A DNA stretch of 43,126 nt from contig JAUNGQ010000013.1 of assembly GCA_030524285.1 (NCBI GenBank), forward strand, positions 1-43,126, in the 5' to 3' direction. This stretch comes from Eubacteriales bacterium. Lineage in GTDB: Bacteria; Bacillota; Clostridia; Oscillospirales; Butyricicoccaceae. This document shows, one piece after another, positions 8,326 to 16,566 of this stretch (the stretch's first letter is position 1; each line of letters starts with the position of its first letter). The notes below the pieces were generated by a model. That model saw nothing but the letters and a program-made list of their open reading frames with translations. It did not search any database and was not told the DNA's origin. The translations under genes were made by a program, and so were the position numbers.

Positions 8326-9246
8326 ATGAAAATTGCATTTGACGTTGACGTTCTTGCGAAGCAGATGAGCATCAATGATATGGTGCACAAGGTAGCTGAC
8401 TGGGGCTACAAGTACATTGAGCAGTCCCCGCATCCGCGCATCAACCCGTTCTACAAGCATCCGCTGTTCTCCAAGGAAGCAGAGGCTGAGTACCGTCAGG
8501 CACTGAAGGAAACCGGCGTTGAAATTTCTTCTTTCATCGTTGTATACCGTTGGTCCGGCCCGACTGAGGAGCAGCGTCAGCACGCAGTTGCGAACTGGAA
8601 GAAGATCATCGAGATCGCTGTAAACATGGGCGTACCGGTAATCAATACCGAGTTCTCCGGCGATCCGAACCAGCAGGAAATCTGCAATGGCATGTGGTTC
8701 CGTTCCATGGAAGAGCTGCTGCCGATCATCGAGCGCGAAGGCCTGCGTGTTGAGGTTCAGTCCCATCCGTATGACTTCTGTGAGCTCAACGATGAGGCTT
8801 GCGATCTGGTTAAGTCCTTCCGTTCCAAGAATCTGGGTTATGTATACTCTGCATCTCATGGCTTCTTCTACGATCAGGGCAAGGGTGACGTTCGTCATAT
8901 GCTGAAGTATGCTGGCGATGAGCTGACCCACGTTCTGTTTGCAGATACCTACAACCAGACCAAGGACTGCCGTTACATCCTGAATCCGCCTTGGCTGAAC
9001 CAGCGCGGCGCTGCTGACGTTACCATTCATCAGCACACTGCTATGGGCGAAGGCGAAGTTGATTTCCCGGGCATCTTCGAGACCCTGCGTGAAATGGACT
9101 TTGCAAACAAGCAGCTGAAGCCGGACGCTCCGAAGGTAGGCGGCGACAACATTGCATGTGTATCTTACTTCGGCTTCCCGGAGAAGATGGACAAGCAGGC
9201 TCCGGAAGCTCGCGAGATCATTGAGCGCGAACTGCTGGGCAAGTAA
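8326..9246 (+). CDS. Sugar phosphate isomerase/epimerase family protein (IolE/IolI/IolH-like TIM barrel)
   Basis: 306 residues with the alternating strand/helix pattern of the xylose isomerase-like TIM barrel. Likely metal-site strands are INTEFSG (about 105-111), VEVQSHPYDF (about 143-152), and the HxAxGEGEVDF segment near residues 240-250, which is the usual end-of-barrel signature. The family includes inosose dehydratase IolE, inosose isomerase IolI and IolH. It is clearly different from the genuine IolE at 19885, so inosose isomerisation or epimerisation is a reasonable guess. The codon use (strong preference for CTG, AAG, GTT) resembles the highly expressed genes of the island. It has its own promoter and terminator. 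Confidence 0.8.
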   Translation: MKIAFDVDVLAKQMSINDMVHKVADWGYKYIEQSPHPRINPFYKHPLFSKEAEAEYRQALKETGVEISSFIVVYRWSGPTEEQRQHAVANWKKIIEIAVNMGVPVINTEFSGDPNQQEICNGMWFRSMEELLPIIEREGLRVEVQSHPYDFCELNDEACDLVKSFRSKNLGYVYSASHGFFYDQGKGDVRHMLKYAGDELTHVLFADTYNQTKDCRYILNPPWLNQRGAADVTIHQHTAMGEGEVDFPGIFETLREMDFANKQLKPDAPKVGGDNIACVSYFGFPEKMDKQAPEAREIIERELLGK

Positions 9247-9277
9247 TTGTACTAATTTTAGAATAATCGGAATGATT

Positions 9278-9313
9278 ATCCCTGCGGCATCCCGTGCCGC
9301 AGGGATTTTTTTG
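9278..9313 (+). terminator. Terminator after the isomerase gene
   Basis: Stem ATCCCTGCGGCA with its complement, 5-nt loop, followed by seven T. Confidence 0.92.
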
Positions 9314-9374
9314 TCGTCAAGATGTTGGGAAACGATACAAATTAGATGTATGTGTGGAATATTTTGAAATGCTG

Positions 9375-9403
9375 TTGCATTTGTACAAAAGGAATGGTAT
9401 AAT
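9375..9403 (+). promoter_or_regulatory. Promoter without an obvious gene
   Basis: TTGCAT and TATAAT separated by 17 bases. No coding sequence follows; two adjacent hairpins and a terminator-like hairpin do. Confidence 0.55.
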
Positions 9404-9409
9404 TTGTGA

Positions 9410-9588
9410 CGCAAGAAGTCCAGATGACGTTTATAACATCAAGAGGTCTAGACGAAATGATGTTATACAGCAGGAAACAGGAGCCTGCTGATGTCATTTT
9501 CCTTCCTTGTGAAAGTCAAACTTTCCCTTTTGTTGTTGTATGATGGAAAAACTGCCGTGTTTTCAGGAGAATACGGCAGTTTTTCTAC
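9410..9588 (+). ncRNA. Candidate small structured RNA
   Basis: Starting about seven bases after a good -10, the transcript would fold into ATAACATCA/TGATGTTAT (9433-9441 with 9458-9466), then CAGCAGG/CCTGCTG (9468-9474 with 9484-9490), and end at AAAAACTGCCGT/ACGGCAGTTTTT (about 9547-9584) with a T-tract. The total would be about 175 nt. I do not recognise a known RNA family. It may instead be a long leader, or a terminator belonging to an unseen peptide. Confidence 0.35.
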
Positions 9589-9794
9589 GTTTTGGATAAG
9601 TTTTAAAAAAAGGATGATGTCGTTCAGAGGGAGTGGTATATATAGATATACTGTTGATGAAATGTTGTTGAATTTTAGAATATTTAGGTGAAAAAATAAA
9701 AAAATACCCGTTAATTTACAAAATAGTGCGGTATTTGTGTGTATTTTTTGCTTATATCGTGGGTTTCGATGAAAAAACAAAAGGCGATTTTTTG

Positions 9795-9819
9795 TGTAAC
9801 ATGCATAAAAAATGTTACA
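9795..9819 (+). promoter_or_regulatory. Inverted repeat, candidate operator of the symporter gene
   Basis: TGTAACAT and ATGTTACA form a perfect 8-bp dyad with nine bases between, ending 31 bases before the -35 of the symporter promoter. The position suits an activator. Confidence 0.4.
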
Positions 9820-9850
9820 GAATTTTTAACGGAAACATGGTGTACCAATC

Positions 9851-9879
9851 TTGAGAAAGATACAGACGTCTGCTATAAT
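9851..9879 (+). promoter_or_regulatory. Promoter of the sodium/solute symporter gene
   Basis: TTGAGA and TATAAT with a 17-base spacer, which itself contains AGACGTCT. A leader of about 105 bases follows, with a hairpin at 9894-9916. Confidence 0.7.
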
Positions 9880-9990
9880 TATACATGGAGTTTAGCTGTC
9901 TCATTGGGAGGCAGCTGTATTTCGCGCCTTTCGGTGATCCGGGACACTTGAAAAGGTGTGGAGAGAGTTTAGAAAAGGAGATCAAAATCT

Positions 9991-11619
9991 ATGTTAACTG
10001 TAATTGAATTTGTAGTTTTTACAGTGTTTGTAGCGATTCTTTCCGCGTATAAGACACGTGGCGAGCAGCTGGACACTGAGGAAGGCTACTTCGTTGCAGG
10101 CCACAGCTTGCCGGGCATCGTTATTGCAGGTTCCCTGATGATGACGAACCTGTCGGCAGAGCAGCTGGTCGGCACCAACGGTCAGGCATTTTCCGGTTCG
10201 ATGGCTACCATGGCTTGGGAAGCCACGTCTGCATTTGCACTGGTCATTCTCGCGTTTGTATTACTGCCGAAGTTCCTGAAGGGTAATATTTCTACCATTC
10301 CGCAGTTCTATGAAATGCGCTATGATACCTTTACCATGCGCATGTTCTCTATTATGTTTCTGTTTGCATATGTCATCACCATGCTGCCAACCATCCTGTA
10401 TTCCGGTTCTGTAGCTCTGGAAAAGATCTTTGACATTCAGCAGATTTTTGGCATTAGCTACTTTATGGCAATTCTGGTCGTTTGCTTTGCAACCGGTCTG
10501 ATTGGTATGGCATATTCCGTATTCGGCGGCCTGAAGGCAGTTGCATATTCTGATACCATCAACGGCGTTGGCCTGCTGATCGGCGGCTTTATGGTTCCGG
10601 TTCTCGGCTTTATTGCACTGGGACAGCTGGACGGCGGCGGATTCCTGGCAGGCATCAAGCATTTTGCTGTTGCTACACCGGAAAAGATGAATGCATGGTC
10701 CGCACCGAACGCAATGGCACCGTATATCCCGTGGCCGCTGCTGTTTACCGGTATGTTTGTAAATAACATGTTTTACTGGGCTACCAACCAGTCCATCATT
10801 CAGCGTTCTCTGGGCGCCAAGAATCTGGCAGAAGCGCAGAAGGGCGCTATCTGGGCTGGCTTCTTCAAGTGCCTCGATGTATTTGTAATCGTTATCCCGG
10901 GCATCATCGCTTACCAGTTGATGGAAGCTGGTGCGCTGCAGTCCTCCGGCTCTGGCGCAGCATTCGACGGCGATGCTGCTTATCCGCTGCTGGTTCTGCA
11001 CGTTATGCCGAAGCCGCTGATGGGCTTCTTCGCAGCTGTTATGTTTGGTGCAATCCTGTCTTCCTTCAACTCTGTATTAAATTCTTCTTCCACGATCTTC
11101 TCCCTGAATATCTGGAAGCCGATGTTTGGCAAGGATGCAGATGCAAAGAAGGTTGTAAAGGTTGGTCAGATCTTCGGTCTAATCGTTGGTATTCTGGCTA
11201 TCATCATTTCTCCGTTTATTATGTATTTCGGTTCTGGCATCATGAACTTCATCAACGAGTGCTGGGGTCTGTTCTCCATGCCGATTCTGTGCGCTGTACT
11301 GTTCGGTATGCTGAATAAGAATGTTTCCTCCATCGCTCCGAAGATTGGTGTTCCGGTACATATCGTTCTGTATGCAATCGGCTACTTCTGTGTATTTGAT
11401 AAGATGCATTATCTGTACTGGGTATTCATTTGCTTCCTTGTTCAGTGTGTTATCTACTTTGCTTGTGCAAAGTTTGCACCGCGCAAGACTCCATTCGAGA
11501 TTCCAAACATACCGCAGATCGATCTGGTTCCGTGGAAGACCGGCAAGGTTTGGGCTACTGTTGGTATCCTGGTAGTTGTTGTCATGTACGTTGTTTTCTC
11601 CCCGCTGGTATTGGGATAA
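9991..11619 (+). CDS. Sodium/solute symporter (SSS family), probable inositol uptake
   Basis: 542 residues, very hydrophobic, with about 13 to 14 membrane helices. The features YFVAGHSLPGIVIAG and the signature region GLIGMAYSVFGGLKAVAYSDTING-like (about residues 168-192) match the SLC5/SSS family and its sugar-transporting members. It would bring a polyol or sugar into the cell with sodium. Position among the iol genes, a single strong promoter with an upstream dyad and a strong terminator all fit an inducible inositol transporter, but the substrate is inferred. The start follows AAAGGAG with normal spacing. A sodium gradient for uptake could be supplied by the Rnf complex encoded at 32700-37797 if that complex pumps sodium. 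Confidence 0.85.
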   Translation: MLTVIEFVVFTVFVAILSAYKTRGEQLDTEEGYFVAGHSLPGIVIAGSLMMTNLSAEQLVGTNGQAFSGSMATMAWEATSAFALVILAFVLLPKFLKGNISTIPQFYEMRYDTFTMRMFSIMFLFAYVITMLPTILYSGSVALEKIFDIQQIFGISYFMAILVVCFATGLIGMAYSVFGGLKAVAYSDTINGVGLLIGGFMVPVLGFIALGQLDGGGFLAGIKHFAVATPEKMNAWSAPNAMAPYIPWPLLFTGMFVNNMFYWATNQSIIQRSLGAKNLAEAQKGAIWAGFFKCLDVFVIVIPGIIAYQLMEAGALQSSGSGAAFDGDAAYPLLVLHVMPKPLMGFFAAVMFGAILSSFNSVLNSSSTIFSLNIWKPMFGKDADAKKVVKVGQIFGLIVGILAIIISPFIMYFGSGIMNFINECWGLFSMPILCAVLFGMLNKNVSSIAPKIGVPVHIVLYAIGYFCVFDKMHYLYWVFICFLVQCVIYFACAKFAPRKTPFEIPNIPQIDLVPWKTGKVWATVGILVVVVMYVVFSPLVLG

Positions 11620-11662
11620 AAGAAAATCCGTACAAATTGTTAATGTCCGGTCCCGGAAAATT

Positions 11663-11696
11663 AAGAGGCTTCTCATACGAGAGGCCTCTTTTTTTA
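11663..11696. terminator. Bidirectional terminator between symporter and deacetylase genes
   Basis: A 12-bp stem starting AAGAGGC with one G-T pair and a 4-nt loop, followed by seven T on the plus strand and an AATTTT stretch on the minus strand. The two convergent genes share it. Confidence 0.85.
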
Positions 11697-11697
11697 T

Positions 11698-12576
11698 TCA
11701 GCTAAAATTGGAGCCGGATTCCACAACGGTATCGTCCGGTGTAAAGCCAGTATATACCTTGCCCGGTTCCAGCGTTATGCCCTTGATTTTTGCAAGCTCA
11801 GAGACAGTAACAAATGCATAGCCCTGTGCTTGCAGCTCATCAATCGCCGCCAAAACACCTTCGAGTGTTGCTTCATATAAATCATGCTCCAGTACAATTG
11901 CGCCATCGCGTGCACGGTCTAAGATGCGCTGCTGAATGACCGCTGCATCATCGTGATATTTCCAATCCAGGGTATCGATATTCCATAGGATGATTGGCAT
12001 GCCCAGCTTCTTCATGGAAGCGATGACGTCATCGTTATAGGCGCCACCGACAGGACGCATGAGGGTTGGAGCCTGTCCGGTATAGGATGCAATCAGGTCA
12101 TTGTTGGAAGAGACCTGCGCATAGCCGCCGTCATTTGTCTGGGTATCCAGCCGAATGTGATCCATTGTGTGGTTTCCAACCTCATGCCCTTCGGCTAAAT
12201 ATCGATTCATCATGGAATTGAAATCCCGTACACGATAGCCGCACAGGAAGAAGGTTGCATGGACACCCCGTTCCTTTAGCCCATCCAACAAGCGTTCTGT
12301 ACGCCCATCTGTATTTCCGGTTGGCCCGTCATCAAACGTAAATGCGATATATTTATCACCCTGTGGGATTTCGATTGTTTCCGGTTTTTCTACTGTTTCC
12401 GCTTCTTCCGGTGTTCCCGATCCTTCGGATGTTTTCTGAGTTTTCGGTTTTTCGGCAGAACCGCCGGTGATTTTTCCACTGCCTTCTGTCTTTGTGTTCT
12501 GCTTTGCGTCGCAGCCGGCGATACCCAGCAGCAGTACGGAACACAGGCATAGGGACAGGATTCGCTTGAATTGCAT
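11698..12576 (-). CDS. Lipoprotein polysaccharide deacetylase (NodB domain)
   Basis: 292 residues. The N-terminus is a lipoprotein signal ending in the lipobox LGIAGC with Cys22. Residues about 24-72 form a Glu/Lys/Thr-rich linker. The NodB homology domain follows, with TFDDGPT (Asp82 and Asp83, catalytic base and metal ligand) and the metal ligands His136 and His140 in HEVGNHTMDH; RPVGGAYND is the third motif. Family members remove acetyl groups from peptidoglycan or other N-acetylated glycans at the cell surface. Start at 12576 is set by AAAGGAA and by the signal peptide; an upstream in-frame extension is AT-rich intergenic sequence. It has no evident link to inositol use. Confidence 0.9.
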   Translation of the reverse strand: MQFKRILSLCLCSVLLLGIAGCDAKQNTKTEGSGKITGGSAEKPKTQKTSEGSGTPEEAETVEKPETIEIPQGDKYIAFTFDDGPTGNTDGRTERLLDGLKERGVHATFFLCGYRVRDFNSMMNRYLAEGHEVGNHTMDHIRLDTQTNDGGYAQVSSNNDLIASYTGQAPTLMRPVGGAYNDDVIASMKKLGMPIILWNIDTLDWKYHDDAAVIQQRILDRARDGAIVLEHDLYEATLEGVLAAIDELQAQGYAFVTVSELAKIKGITLEPGKVYTGFTPDDTVVESGSNFS

Positions 12577-12734
12577 AAAAACATTCCTTTCTTTTAAAAT
12601 CCCTTTTATTATATCATAAAATGCGTGAAAAAGAAGGAATGTTGTCATATCGTAACGCAATTGTAAGAAATCTGAAAGAATCTATCATGATAACCATTGG
12701 ATAGAATCTGAAAAAATCCGTATCAACCAAAGCC

Positions 12735-12754
12735 TGCCTCTTCGAGGGAGCCTT
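12735..12754. repeat. Short palindromic repeat copy
   Basis: CCTGCCTC and GAGGGAGCC around TTC, an imperfect relative of the hairpin at 54-75. Confidence 0.45.
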
Positions 12755-12789
12755 AAAAAAACAGGAGCCTGCAAAAAGCAGGCCCCTGT
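12755..12789 (-). terminator. Terminator after iolD
   Basis: Stem ACAGGAGCCTGC with its near-complement around AAAAA; on the minus strand it is followed by seven T. It lies 35 bases past the iolD stop. Confidence 0.88.
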
Positions 12790-12823
12790 GAGCGATTTGG
12801 TTTTGCGTTGTAGGCGCTCGTAA

Positions 12824-14800
12824 TTAATAATGACGAGCCTCGTACAGGTGATCCTGCAACTTCTTGTAAGCTGCCTGAACCTCCGGCTTTTCGGATACAG
12901 AAGCAACGCCTACACGCCACCAAGCTTCCCACTCCTTGGACATGGACTTCGGCAGAACCTTCATGTCGATCAGGGTGGAAACCGTCTGCTTCTTGGAATC
13001 TTCCAGAGCAGCTGCCAGTTCTTCCATAGTCTTTACGCGGTAAACCTTGCAGCCGTAAGCTTCAGCAACACCAGCGTAGTCGATGTTCATTGCCGGACCG
13101 AGATCGCAGCCATCGTACGGAGTACCTGGGATATGCATGTTCTTCTCAGTGGTACGGGACTTGTTGCCCTGACCAACCTGCAGGTTGTTGATGCAGCCAT
13201 AAGCAGCGTTGTCGAACAGGCAAACGTTGATCTTGTAGCCATACTGGATGGAGGCGATCAGCTCGGAGTGCAGCATATCGAAGGAACCGTCACCGCACAT
13301 TGCATAAACTTCCTGATCCGGGCAAGCGATCTTGCAGCCGTAAGCGCCAGCAACTTCGTAACCCATGCAGGAGTAGCCGTACTCGCAGTGATAGGTGTTC
13401 GGGGTGCGAGCTCTCCACAGTGCCTGCAGGTCACCTGGCAGGGAACCGGCAGCGCCAACGCAGATTGCGTCCGGAGCGATGTTCAGGTTGATGTAACCCA
13501 GAGCAGCGGTCTGTGTCAGCTTGGAGCCGATGGACTCGATGTAATGCTCAACAGCGCGGCGGTTGCCGTCCTGAATTTCCGGAACATAGGACTCAGCGTC
13601 AATGTACTCGGTGTGATCCATACGGTCAACGTCAGCCCACCATGCATCCTGCAGTCTCTTGATTTCTGCGGCATACTCGTCGGAGGTATGATAGCCGCCC
13701 AGAGCGTCGATCTCAGCCTCGATAGCAGTCAGAGCCTCGTTTGCGTCAGCAACTACCGGATAAGCGTCCATCTTCAGGCACTGGAACTCGGACGGGTTGA
13801 TGTTGACAAACTTAGCATTTACGTCATACAGCCACTTGGAAGCAGTAGTGAAGTCAGTGTAACGGGTACCAACGCCGATCACAACGTCGCAGTCATGTGC
13901 AAATGTGTTTGCACACTCGGTACCGGTGATGCCCAGACCACCGAGGCTCAGCGGATGGGTCCATTCGATTGCGGACTTGCCGGCCTGAGTTTCGCCAAAT
14001 GCGATGCCATACTTTTCTGCAAATGAACGGAATACCTTGTGTGCTTCTGCATAGCGAACACCGCCGCCGCAGATCAGAAGCGGCTTCTTTGCGTTCTTGA
14101 TGATTTCAGCCGCTTTCTTCGCTGCCTTCTTGGTAGCCGGACGGCGCTCGATGGTCCATACGCGCTTCTTGAAGAAGTCTACCGGGTAATCATAAGCTTC
14201 ACCCTGTACATCCTGCGGGATGGATACAGCAACTGCGCCACAGTTGCCCGGATCGGTCATTACGCGGAATGCAGAGATCATATCGGTCATGATCTGCTCC
14301 GGACGGTTAACACGGCCCCAGTACTTTACAACAGCCTGGAAGGAGTCGTGTGCGGAAATGGTCAGATTCTGCGGCTGCTCCATCTGCTGGAGTACCGGAT
14401 CCGGCTGACGGGATGCATAAACATCGCCCGGCATCAGCAGAACCGGAATGTTGTTAGCGGTAGCGGTTGCAGCAGCGGTGATCATGTTGCAGGCGCCAGG
14501 ACCTACGGAAGAGGTGCATACAAATGCCTGCTTACGGCGCAGCTGGCGGGAAAATGCAACTGCTGCCAGAGCCATGCCCTGCTCGTTTTTACCCTGATAA
14601 ACTTCCAGATCCTTGATTTCCTGCTCAATACCATTGCAGTAGCCAACGCAGTTGCCGTGGCCCGGGATCATGAAGATACCGCGGATAAACTTCTGTTCTA
14701 CTTCGTTGCCGTCCATATCAATATAGTTAACATACTGATTCTCCAGGAAGCGGATGCAAGCCTGGCTGGTAGTCAGACGGACTGTCTCCATGTGTTTCAT
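12824..14800 (-). CDS. iolD: 3D-(3,5/4)-trihydroxycyclohexane-1,2-dione hydrolase
   Basis: A 658-residue thiamine diphosphate enzyme that hydrolyses the cyclic diketone from the IolE step to 5-deoxy-D-glucuronate. The catalytic Glu73 lies in GKNEQGMALAA, the central domain spans about 220-365, and the cofactor motif begins GDGSF at 503-507 and ends with Asp530-Asn531. Length fits the family (about 640). Start at 14800 follows AGGAGG by ten bases. It lies 85 bases downstream of iolB on the same strand, so iolB-iolD probably form one operon ending at the terminator at 12755-12789. Its use of favoured codons suggests high expression. Confidence 0.95.
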   Translation of the reverse strand: MKHMETVRLTTSQACIRFLENQYVNYIDMDGNEVEQKFIRGIFMIPGHGNCVGYCNGIEQEIKDLEVYQGKNEQGMALAAVAFSRQLRRKQAFVCTSSVGPGACNMITAAATATANNIPVLLMPGDVYASRQPDPVLQQMEQPQNLTISAHDSFQAVVKYWGRVNRPEQIMTDMISAFRVMTDPGNCGAVAVSIPQDVQGEAYDYPVDFFKKRVWTIERRPATKKAAKKAAEIIKNAKKPLLICGGGVRYAEAHKVFRSFAEKYGIAFGETQAGKSAIEWTHPLSLGGLGITGTECANTFAHDCDVVIGVGTRYTDFTTASKWLYDVNAKFVNINPSEFQCLKMDAYPVVADANEALTAIEAEIDALGGYHTSDEYAAEIKRLQDAWWADVDRMDHTEYIDAESYVPEIQDGNRRAVEHYIESIGSKLTQTAALGYINLNIAPDAICVGAAGSLPGDLQALWRARTPNTYHCEYGYSCMGYEVAGAYGCKIACPDQEVYAMCGDGSFDMLHSELIASIQYGYKINVCLFDNAAYGCINNLQVGQGNKSRTTEKNMHIPGTPYDGCDLGPAMNIDYAGVAEAYGCKVYRVKTMEELAAALEDSKKQTVSTLIDMKVLPKSMSKEWEAWWRVGVASVSEKPEVQAAYKKLQDHLYEARHY

Positions 14801-14885
14801 TGGAATTTTTCCTCCTCATGCAATTCTTACACAATTCTCACATTGTATCGGATTGTATTCTTATTGTTTAAAATAAGCTTTGGAA

Positions 14886-15701
14886 TTAATAACCGGTCGG
14901 GCACTTCCAGATGTGGTCGTTCGCATCGTCTGCCAGCAACCACAGATGCTCCTCGTCGTCAATACGGGTCTTGTCCCACGGATCGCCCGGCAGATGACGG
15001 ATGCCCCATGCATAGCAGCAGGAATAGCCCGGTGCAGTAACCTGGGAATGCATCTTATCGGTAATCAGGGCAGCGCCGTTGTGATGGGTTTCATACAGCT
15101 CGCCGTTGCCCCAGCCTGCGCCGAAGCCCATCGGCTTGTCGAAGCGGTAGAAATAAACCTCCGGCTGCGGGTGATGATGCGGCGGATAAGAGGTCCACTT
15201 GCCCGGCAGGTTAACAACCTCGCCCAGAACCATGTTGGAATACGGAGCGATATCCAGATCGAAGCAGGTGCGGACGTCACGCTTGCAGCAGCCCTGCAGT
15301 TCTCCGTTGGCGCTGCGTGCCCATGTGTCGGTATCTTCCGGACGGAACAGCTTGTTCGGGAACTCCGGAGCCACCTTGTCATTGAGGGTCTTCTGAATGT
15401 AAACATTCGAGGTACCCTTTGCGGTGATGACAATTTTGGTTCCCTTGTGAACCAGCAGGCACCACGGGTTGTAGTCGAACGGATTCGGGCGAACCATATC
15501 AACACTCTCATCGTCCCATGCCATGTTTACGTCGCCGTCAAACAGCAGGCATGCAACTTCTTTGTCAGCCTCTTCGATGGTGTAGGTGTCGCCAGCTTCC
15601 ATAACCAGCAGTGCAACATCCATCATACCGGCCTTGCCTTCTCCTTCATCAAGACGCAGATATTCATTATAACCGCGCTTGACATCCTTGTCCATGTACA
15701 T
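14886..15701 (-). CDS. iolB: 5-deoxy-glucuronate isomerase
   Basis: 271 residues, the usual IolB length. It converts 5-deoxy-D-glucuronate to 2-deoxy-5-keto-D-gluconate. The C-terminal cupin contains PPHHHPQPEVYFYRFDKP-like sequence (about residues 173-190), with the His cluster and Glu that bind the metal, and the GWGNGE loop. Start at 15701 follows AAAGGTG by about 11 bases; an earlier GTG overlaps that site. It is first in the iolB-iolD unit, expressed from a consensus-like promoter followed immediately by a 29-base palindrome that could be an operator. Confidence 0.95.
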   Translation of the reverse strand: MYMDKDVKRGYNEYLRLDEGEGKAGMMDVALLVMEAGDTYTIEEADKEVACLLFDGDVNMAWDDESVDMVRPNPFDYNPWCLLVHKGTKIVITAKGTSNVYIQKTLNDKVAPEFPNKLFRPEDTDTWARSANGELQGCCKRDVRTCFDLDIAPYSNMVLGEVVNLPGKWTSYPPHHHPQPEVYFYRFDKPMGFGAGWGNGELYETHHNGAALITDKMHSQVTAPGYSCCYAWGIRHLPGDPWDKTRIDDEEHLWLLADDANDHIWKCPTGY

Positions 15702-15761
15702 TGTAAAACACACCTTTCTCTATGCCCGGAAAATAGGGCAGATCCTTTGAAGTACAATGAC

Positions 15762-15790
15762 TGCAAAAAGGGCGTACAACCCCCTTTTTG
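15762..15790 (-). promoter_or_regulatory. Perfect palindrome just after the iolB transcription start
   Basis: GCAAAAAGGG and CCCTTTTTGC form a 10-bp perfect dyad around nine bases. It lies about 15 bases past the -10, a classic repressor position; the RNA could also form a leader hairpin. No T-run follows, so it is not an ordinary terminator. Confidence 0.55.
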
Positions 15791-15804
15791 CATAATTTAT
15801 AGTT

Positions 15805-15833
15805 ATTATATCATGACATGTTGGTCTTTTCAA
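15805..15833 (-). promoter_or_regulatory. Promoter of iolB-iolD
   Basis: On the minus strand TTGAAA and TATAAT with a 17-base spacer, about 105 bases before iolB. Confidence 0.78.
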
Positions 15834-15981
15834 GAAGTCATACAATAAAATACGAACATAAATTTGTGCAGGTCGACGGAAAAAACCGCCGATTTGCCCC
15901 CGAAATGCTGTCAATATGATAGATGGTGTAAAATGCAACCATACACGGAAATAATTTACAACAAAACCGGTCTGGAAAATC

Positions 15982-16010
15982 TTGTGAATCATCTGCTCCG
16001 GTGATATAAT
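15982..16010 (+). promoter_or_regulatory. Promoter of the HxlR gene
   Basis: TTGTGA and TATAAT with a 17-base spacer, about 105 bases before the start codon. The 414 bases between iolB and this gene hold only the two divergent promoters and the palindrome. Confidence 0.7.
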
Positions 16011-16115
16011 AATAACATAATCTGACGAAGAAACAAGACCGCACTTTTGGGTAAGCAACTATGTAAATGGATACGATCCGATTGGTAAGCGGGGGCGGCG
16101 GAAGGAGGAAGCCTG

Positions 16116-16454
16116 ATGAAGCGAGAATACCAGGAAATACCCTATGATTGTCCGATCGAGGCAACACTGGGGCTGATCGGCGGCAAGTGGAAGGCTCTGA
16201 TTCTGGATCATCTGACAGGCGGCGCGCTGCGCTTTGGTGAATTGCAAAAGTGTATGCCGAAGATTACACCTAAAATGCTCACGCAGCAGCTGCGGGAGCT
16301 GGAGGAGGATGGGCTGATCACGCGGCGCGTTTTTCCGGTTGTGCCACCAAAGGTGGAATATGAGCTGACGGACTTTGGCAAGACGGTCCTGCCGATTTTA
16401 ACAGCAATGTGCGATTGGGGGAGGCTTTATCTGGACAGGCTTGAGAAAATGTAG
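16116..16454 (+). CDS. HxlR family transcriptional regulator
   Basis: 112 residues, typical for the HxlR winged-helix family. It shows CPIEATLGLIGGKWKALIL near the N-terminus (Cys12 is the conserved family cysteine, redox- or aldehyde-responsive in some members), the recognition helix region ITPKMLTQQLRELEEDGLI (about 50-68) and the wing ending VEYELTDFGKTVLPI. Ribosome site AAGGAGGAA precedes the ATG. It lies divergent from iolB-iolD and is a candidate repressor of that operon, perhaps through the palindrome at 15762-15790. The inducer is unknown; reactive keto-aldehydes of this pathway are possible. Confidence 0.9.
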   Translation: MKREYQEIPYDCPIEATLGLIGGKWKALILDHLTGGALRFGELQKCMPKITPKMLTQQLRELEEDGLITRRVFPVVPPKVEYELTDFGKTVLPILTAMCDWGRLYLDRLEKM

Positions 16455-16471
16455 GACAGGCAAAAAATATG

Positions 16472-16506
16472 AAAAAAGCCCTTCGGATCATCCGATGGGC
16501 TTTTTA
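16472..16506. terminator. Terminator between HxlR and DeoR genes
   Basis: AAAAAGCCC-TTCGGA stem with a 3-nt loop and GGGCTTTTT on the right. The A-rich left flank makes it usable on the minus strand for the convergent DeoR gene. Confidence 0.88.
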
Positions 16507-16566
16507 TATGGAACAATCATACACATTATAATTATTACTGCAATACGGCTGCAATGGAAAATCATT

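Larger units (their letters stand above)
9314..9990 (+). other. Long gene-poor stretch before the symporter gene
   Basis: No convincing coding sequence. Open frames on both strands are short, AT-rich and lack ribosome sites. The stretch holds a promoter with structured RNA potential (9375-9590), an inverted repeat (9795-9819), the symporter promoter (9851-9879) and a short leader hairpin (9894-9916). Confidence 0.6.

Noticed and set aside
8158-9414. 418-residue open frame on the minus strand across the isomerase gene
   Set aside because: Antisense to a clear family member with strong codon bias; the opposite frame lacks a ribosome site and any recognisable domain, and it runs through a terminator.
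9491-9691. Possible 66-residue plus-strand peptide
   Set aside because: It runs through the same hairpin with T-tract and has no ribosome site; the structured RNA explanation fits better.
9463-9780. Possible 105-residue protein in the gap before the symporter
   Set aside because: AT-rich, no ribosome site, and it crosses the terminator-like hairpin at 9547-9584.
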